This document shows, piece by piece, positions 60,529 to 64,000 of a stretch of DNA of 64,000 bases. Below the pieces are notes generated by a model. That model saw nothing but the letters and a program-made list of their open reading frames with translations. It made no database searches and was not told where the DNA came from. Source of the stretch: Maricurvus nonylphenolicus (GTDB lineage: Bacteria > Pseudomonadota > Gammaproteobacteria > Pseudomonadales > Cellvibrionaceae); NCBI RefSeq assembly GCF_042854845.1, contig NZ_AP031498.1, forward strand, positions 4,526,001 through 4,590,000. The letters run 5' to 3'. Both the position numbers and the translations under genes were made by a program. Numbering within the stretch: position 1 is the first letter of the stretch; each line of letters opens with the position of its first letter.

Positions 60529-62106
60529 ATGATGACCCAACTTGTGAAAGTTAAACGCGCCCTGATCAGCGTGTCTGACAAAACCGGTATTGTTGAATTT
60601 GCTCAAGCCCTGAACGGCCACGGCGTTGAAATCCTGTCCACCGGCGGCACCTTCCGCCTGCTGCAGGAAAACGGCATCCCCGCCATCGAAGTCTCTGACT
60701 ACACCGGTTTCCCGGAAATGATGGACGGCCGTGTTAAGACCCTGCACCCGAAAGTACACGGTGGCATCCTGGGCCGTCGCGGCACCGACGATGCAGTTAT
60801 GCAAGAGCACGGCATTACCCCCATCGACATGGTTGTGGTTAACCTGTATCCGTTTAAAGCCACTGTTGCCGATCCTAACTGTGATCTGCCAACCGCCATC
60901 GAAAATATCGATATCGGTGGCCCGACTATGGTTCGCTCTGCAGCGAAAAACCACAAAGATGTCGCCATCGTGGTTAACGCCAGCAGCTACGACACCGTGG
61001 TTGAAGAAATGCAGGAAAACGACGGCGCCCTGGGTTACGAAACCCGTTACGACCTGATGGTTCAAGCGTTCGAGCACACCGCGCAGTACGACGGCATGAT
61101 CGCCAACCACTTCGGCGCACGCAACACGGCTAACGAAGCCCGTCCTTTCTCCAACACCTACAACGTCCAGTACGAAAAAGCCCAAGACATGCGTTACGGT
61201 GAAAACCCGCATCAGCAGGCGGCTTTCTACGTTGAAGCCGACGCACCGGAAGCTTCAATTTCTACTGCTACTCAAATTCAGGGCAAAGAGCTGTCGTTCA
61301 ACAACGTTGCCGACACTGACGCGGCACTGGAAACCGTTAAACTGTTTGACGAGCCTGCCTGTGTCATCGTTAAGCACGCCAACCCCTGTGGTGTTGCCGT
61401 AGCCGCTGACATTAAAACCGCTTACGAGCTAGCCTTCGCCACTGACCCGGAATCTGCCTTCGGCGGCATTATCGCCTTTAACCGCGAGCTGGATGCCGAA
61501 ACCGCACAGCTGATCGTCGACAAGCAATTCTCTGAAGTAATTATTGCACCTAAGGTTGCCGCCGCTGCCGCTGAAGCCGTATCTGCCAAGAAAAACGTTC
61601 GCCTGCTGGAGTGTGGTGAGTGGGGCGCCGAGCGTCCAGCCGCGTTCGACTACAAGCGCGTTAACGGCGGTCTGCTGATTCAGGAAAAAGACAACGGCAT
61701 GGTTGCCAAAGACGACCTGAAAGTTGTCACTAAAGTTCAACCAAGTGACGAGCAAATGGACGAACTGCTGTTCGCCTGGAAAGTTGCCAAGATGGTGAAA
61801 TCCAACGCTATCATTTACGCCAAAGACGGTCGCACTATCGGTGTTGGCGCCGGTCAAATGAGCCGCGTGAACTCCGCCCGTATTGCAGCCATTAAAGCCG
61901 AGCACGCCAACCTGGAAGTCAAAGGTGCGGTGATGGCATCTGACGCTTTCTTCCCATTCCGCGACGGTATCGATAATGCCGCTAAAGTGGGTATCAGCGC
62001 TGTGATTCAGCCTGGTGGCTCCATGCGTGATGAAGAAGTGATTGCTGCCGCAGACGAACACGGCATGGCGATGGTATTCACCGGCATGCGTCACTTCCGT
62101 CACTAA
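60529..62106 (+). CDS. purH: AICAR transformylase/IMP cyclohydrolase
   Basis: A 525-aa bifunctional enzyme for the last two steps of IMP synthesis. The N-terminal cyclohydrolase (MGS-like fold: ALISVSDKTGIVEFAQALNGHGVEILSTGGT) covers about 1-200. The transformylase part holds MRYGENPHQQAAFY, VIVKHANPCGVA and SDAFFPFRDGID. Two ATG codons stand in tandem at the start. purD follows with AAGGAG 11 nt downstream, forming the usual purHD pair. Confidence 0.98.
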   Translation: MMTQLVKVKRALISVSDKTGIVEFAQALNGHGVEILSTGGTFRLLQENGIPAIEVSDYTGFPEMMDGRVKTLHPKVHGGILGRRGTDDAVMQEHGITPIDMVVVNLYPFKATVADPNCDLPTAIENIDIGGPTMVRSAAKNHKDVAIVVNASSYDTVVEEMQENDGALGYETRYDLMVQAFEHTAQYDGMIANHFGARNTANEARPFSNTYNVQYEKAQDMRYGENPHQQAAFYVEADAPEASISTATQIQGKELSFNNVADTDAALETVKLFDEPACVIVKHANPCGVAVAADIKTAYELAFATDPESAFGGIIAFNRELDAETAQLIVDKQFSEVIIAPKVAAAAAEAVSAKKNVRLLECGEWGAERPAAFDYKRVNGGLLIQEKDNGMVAKDDLKVVTKVQPSDEQMDELLFAWKVAKMVKSNAIIYAKDGRTIGVGAGQMSRVNSARIAAIKAEHANLEVKGAVMASDAFFPFRDGIDNAAKVGISAVIQPGGSMRDEEVIAAADEHGMAMVFTGMRHFRH

Positions 62107-62116
62107 GGAGATCCAT

Positions 62117-63400
62117 ATGAACGTATTAGTTATTGGCTCCGGCGGTCGCGAGCACGCACTGGCTTGGAAAGCCGCGCAAAACCCAAATATTGAAACCGTA
62201 TACGTTGCCCCGGGTAATGCCGGTACTGCAACTGAAGCAGGCCTGGAAAACGTTGCCATCGACGTGATGGAATTTGAAAAGCTGGCCGCGTTTGCCAAAG
62301 ACAACAACTGTGGTCTGACCATCGTTGGTCCGGAAGCGCCGCTGGTTGATGGCGTTGTGGATTACTTTGCCGAGCAGGGCCTGCGTGCCTTTGGTCCTTC
62401 CAAGGGTGCAGCTCAGCTGGAAGGCTCCAAAGCCTTCACCAAAGATTTTCTGGCGCGCCACAAAATCCCTACCGCCGAATACCAGAACTTTACCGAAGTT
62501 GAGCCAGCCTTGGCTTACTTGCAGGAAAAAGGTGCACCGATTGTAGTTAAGGCCGACGGTTTGGCTGCCGGTAAAGGTGTGATTGTTGCCGAAACTCTGG
62601 AGCAAGCTGAAGAAGCCGTTAAAGATATGCTGTCTGGTAACGCTTTTGGTGATGCCGGCTGTCGCGTTGTGATCGAGGAATTCCTCGACGGCGAAGAAGC
62701 CAGCTTTATTGTGATGGTTGACGGTAAAAACGTTGTGCCTATGGCCACCAGCCAGGACCACAAACGTGTTGGCGATAAAGACACCGGCCCTAACACCGGT
62801 GGCATGGGCGCCTACTCTCCTGCGCCTGTTGTAACAGCTGAAATTCACGATCGCATTATGAGCGAAGTGATTATGCCTACCGTAAACGGCATGGCTGCCG
62901 AAGGTAACGACTACACCGGTTTCCTGTACGCGGGTCTGATGATCGACGCCGAGGGCACGCCTAAAGTGATCGAGTACAACTGTCGTTTCGGTGATCCGGA
63001 AACCCAGCCTATTATGCTGCGCATGAAATCAGACATGGTTGAACTGTGTGAAGCGGCTATCGACGGTCAACTGGCTGGCAAAACCACCGAGTGGGACGAG
63101 CGTTGCTCTGTCGGCGTTGTACTGGCAGCGGGTGGTTACCCGGCGTCTTACAACAAGGGCGATGTCATCTCCTTACCGGAAGCTGAAGCTGACGGCGAAA
63201 AAATCTTCCACGCCGGTACAGCGCTGAAAGACGGTCAGGTAGTGACCAACGGCGGTCGTGTGCTCTGCGCCACCGCCTTGGGTAACAGTGTGACTGAAGC
63301 CCAGCAAAAAGCTTACGAGCTGACCCGCAAGATCGACTGGAAAGATGTTTATTTCCGCAACGATATTGCCTACCGCGCTATTGCTCGCGAGCAAGGTTAA
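62117..63400 (+). CDS. purD: Phosphoribosylamine-glycine ligase
   Basis: A 427-aa ATP-grasp enzyme that makes glycinamide ribonucleotide. MNVLVIGSGGREHALAWKAAQ starts the N domain; GPSKGAAQLEGSKAFTKDFLARHKIPTAEY and VKADGLAAGKGVIVAE are the ATP-grasp signatures, followed by GGMGAYSPAP and EYNCRFGDPETQ. The longer reading from 62042 runs inside purH; the ATG at 62117 is preceded by AAGGAG and matches the family start. A terminator follows. Confidence 0.98.
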   Translation: MNVLVIGSGGREHALAWKAAQNPNIETVYVAPGNAGTATEAGLENVAIDVMEFEKLAAFAKDNNCGLTIVGPEAPLVDGVVDYFAEQGLRAFGPSKGAAQLEGSKAFTKDFLARHKIPTAEYQNFTEVEPALAYLQEKGAPIVVKADGLAAGKGVIVAETLEQAEEAVKDMLSGNAFGDAGCRVVIEEFLDGEEASFIVMVDGKNVVPMATSQDHKRVGDKDTGPNTGGMGAYSPAPVVTAEIHDRIMSEVIMPTVNGMAAEGNDYTGFLYAGLMIDAEGTPKVIEYNCRFGDPETQPIMLRMKSDMVELCEAAIDGQLAGKTTEWDERCSVGVVLAAGGYPASYNKGDVISLPEAEADGEKIFHAGTALKDGQVVTNGGRVLCATALGNSVTEAQQKAYELTRKIDWKDVYFRNDIAYRAIAREQG

Positions 63401-63426
63401 GTCGTCAAGCTTAAGCTAATAAAAAA

Positions 63427-63453
63427 CCGAAGCTGCAAAGCTTCGGTTTTTTT
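63427..63453 (+). terminator. Intrinsic terminator of purHD
   Basis: CCGAAGC (63427-63433) and GCTTCGG (63440-63446) with flanking A and T runs, seven T after the stem, 26 nt past the purD stop. It may also serve the convergent AAA gene. Confidence 0.93.
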
Positions 63454-63485
63454 ATGTCTGGCTGATACCTGATACTGATACATGG

Positions 63486-64000
63486 TTACGCAGGCACTGT
63501 TCTCTCTGACGCCCAATGGCGCAATGCCATTAACTGCTCTGCCATCACCACGGCCAGGGGCGTAGTCTTCTCAATTTCACACTGTATTGCGGCGGTATCC
63601 ACCTTGCGATCCTCTGCTTCTGCGGTATACAGGGCGGCAACAATAGCCTGTTCAATCTCAGCACCGGAAAAGTCTTCTGCGGTCATGGCTAATGCGGCCA
63701 CATCAAACGTGTTAACATTTAAATCCCGCTTTTGCAGATGAATCATAAAGATTTCCTCACGCACTTCTGCATCCGGTAAATCTACAAAAAAGATTTCATC
63801 AAAGCGCCCCTTGCGCACCAGCTCTGCCGGCAACGACTGAATATCGTTACTGGTGGCCACCATAAACACCGGCGCCTTGCGCTCGGCCATCCAGGTTAAC
63901 AGATACCCCAGCAAACGCCGTGACATACCATTGTCATCACTGCTTTGCGACAGGGCTTTTTCAATTTCATCCAGCCATAACACACAAGGCGACATTACCT
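63486..64000 (-). CDS. AAA-family ATPase, C-terminal part (truncated by the window)
   Basis: The minus-strand frame stays open past 63995 to the window edge, so this is the C-terminal end of a larger protein. Visible are Walker B (CVLWLDEIEKAL), a sensor-1 Asn (MVATSNDIQSLPAELVRKGRFDEIFFVDLPD, with arginine finger RKGRFD) and the helical lid (FSGAEIEQAIVAALYTA). It resembles stand-alone AAA proteins such as Ycf46-like ATPases; the function is open. The purine genes converge on it. Confidence 0.85.
   Translation of the reverse strand, partial: VMSPCVLWLDEIEKALSQSSDDNGMSRRLLGYLLTWMAERKAPVFMVATSNDIQSLPAELVRKGRFDEIFFVDLPDAEVREEIFMIHLQKRDLNVNTFDVAALAMTAEDFSGAEIEQAIVAALYTAEAEDRKVDTAAIQCEIEKTTPLAVVMAEQLMALRHWASERTVPA

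Noticed and set aside
1..64000. tRNA, rRNA, prophage or complete insertion sequence
   Set aside because: I saw no cloverleaf or rRNA segments, no integrase or transposase frame, and no phage genes. Apart from the palindromic elements the window is continuous core genome.

Overview
The window is chromosomal DNA of a gammaproteobacterium, most likely in or near the Cellvibrionales (Cellvibrio/Saccharophagus/Teredinibacter type). The evidence is gene order: LON-domain gene-proA-nadD-rsfS-rlmH-mrdA-rodA-mltB-rlpA-dacA-ybeD-lipB-lipA, xseB-ispA-dxs, and prmA-DUF3426-dusB-fis-purH-purD are all standard gammaproteobacterial strings. A PPi-type phosphofructokinase and a PomAB-type motor fit a marine or soil relative of Pseudomonas. 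Most of the window is ordinary core genome. The placement comes from gene order and motifs only, without a database search.

Layout. 1-2255: 3' part of a threonyl-tRNA synthetase with an unusual context, an NTF2-like protein and a histidine-rich protein. 2256-18949: a glycerophosphodiesterase gene, then about 16 kb all on the minus strand for envelope growth (PBP2, RodA, MltB, RlpA, PBP5), lipoate synthesis, ribosome maturation, NAD and proline. 19110-22120: glycine-zipper and PepSY proteins ahead of a PhoPQ-like two-component system. 22121-22604: two large nested palindromes. 22605-31025: universal stress protein, small cysteine-cluster protein, periplasmic binding protein, lipoprotein, RND/MMPL exporter, SelW-like protein and a kinase-pseudokinase. 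31166-38426: FHA protein, dehydrogenase, slipin/NfeD, Na/Pi transporter and a beta-CASP nuclease. 38466-43828: modABC behind a phosphatase, ubiX and mpl. 44045-46764: PPi-PFK and a chemoreceptor. 46812-49511: small genes and an HNH endonuclease. 49512-50465: almost 1 kb without a credible protein gene. 50466-52856: PilZ protein and pomAB. 53127-63400: isoprenoid, L11 methylation, dusB-fis and purine genes. 63486-64000: end of an AAA ATPase gene.

The most unusual content is non-coding. At 49515-49780 a 31-bp outer stem encloses two inverted hairpin modules. Their loops are homologous inverted copies of each other and share 20 perfectly complementary bases, so they could pair as kissing loops. 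The element ends 3 nt before the HNH start codon. At 22145-22524 two further nested palindromes share a loop core in opposite orientation but have unrelated, nearly perfect stems. The common theme of conserved loop and free but self-complementary stem is the best candidate for something undescribed.

Between this element and the PilZ gene lies a candidate CsrA/RsmA-sequestering small RNA (many GGA motifs, two in hairpin loops) behind a GacA-like palindrome. Three FNR/Anr-type boxes precede the chemoreceptor, the universal stress protein and a periplasmic binding protein; at least the first two have class II promoter spacing, which suggests an oxygen-responsive set. Three related hairpins with the core GGTCTGAC/GTCAGACC sit just after stop codons, and two genes end in tandem repeats seeded at the TTAA that holds the stop codon.
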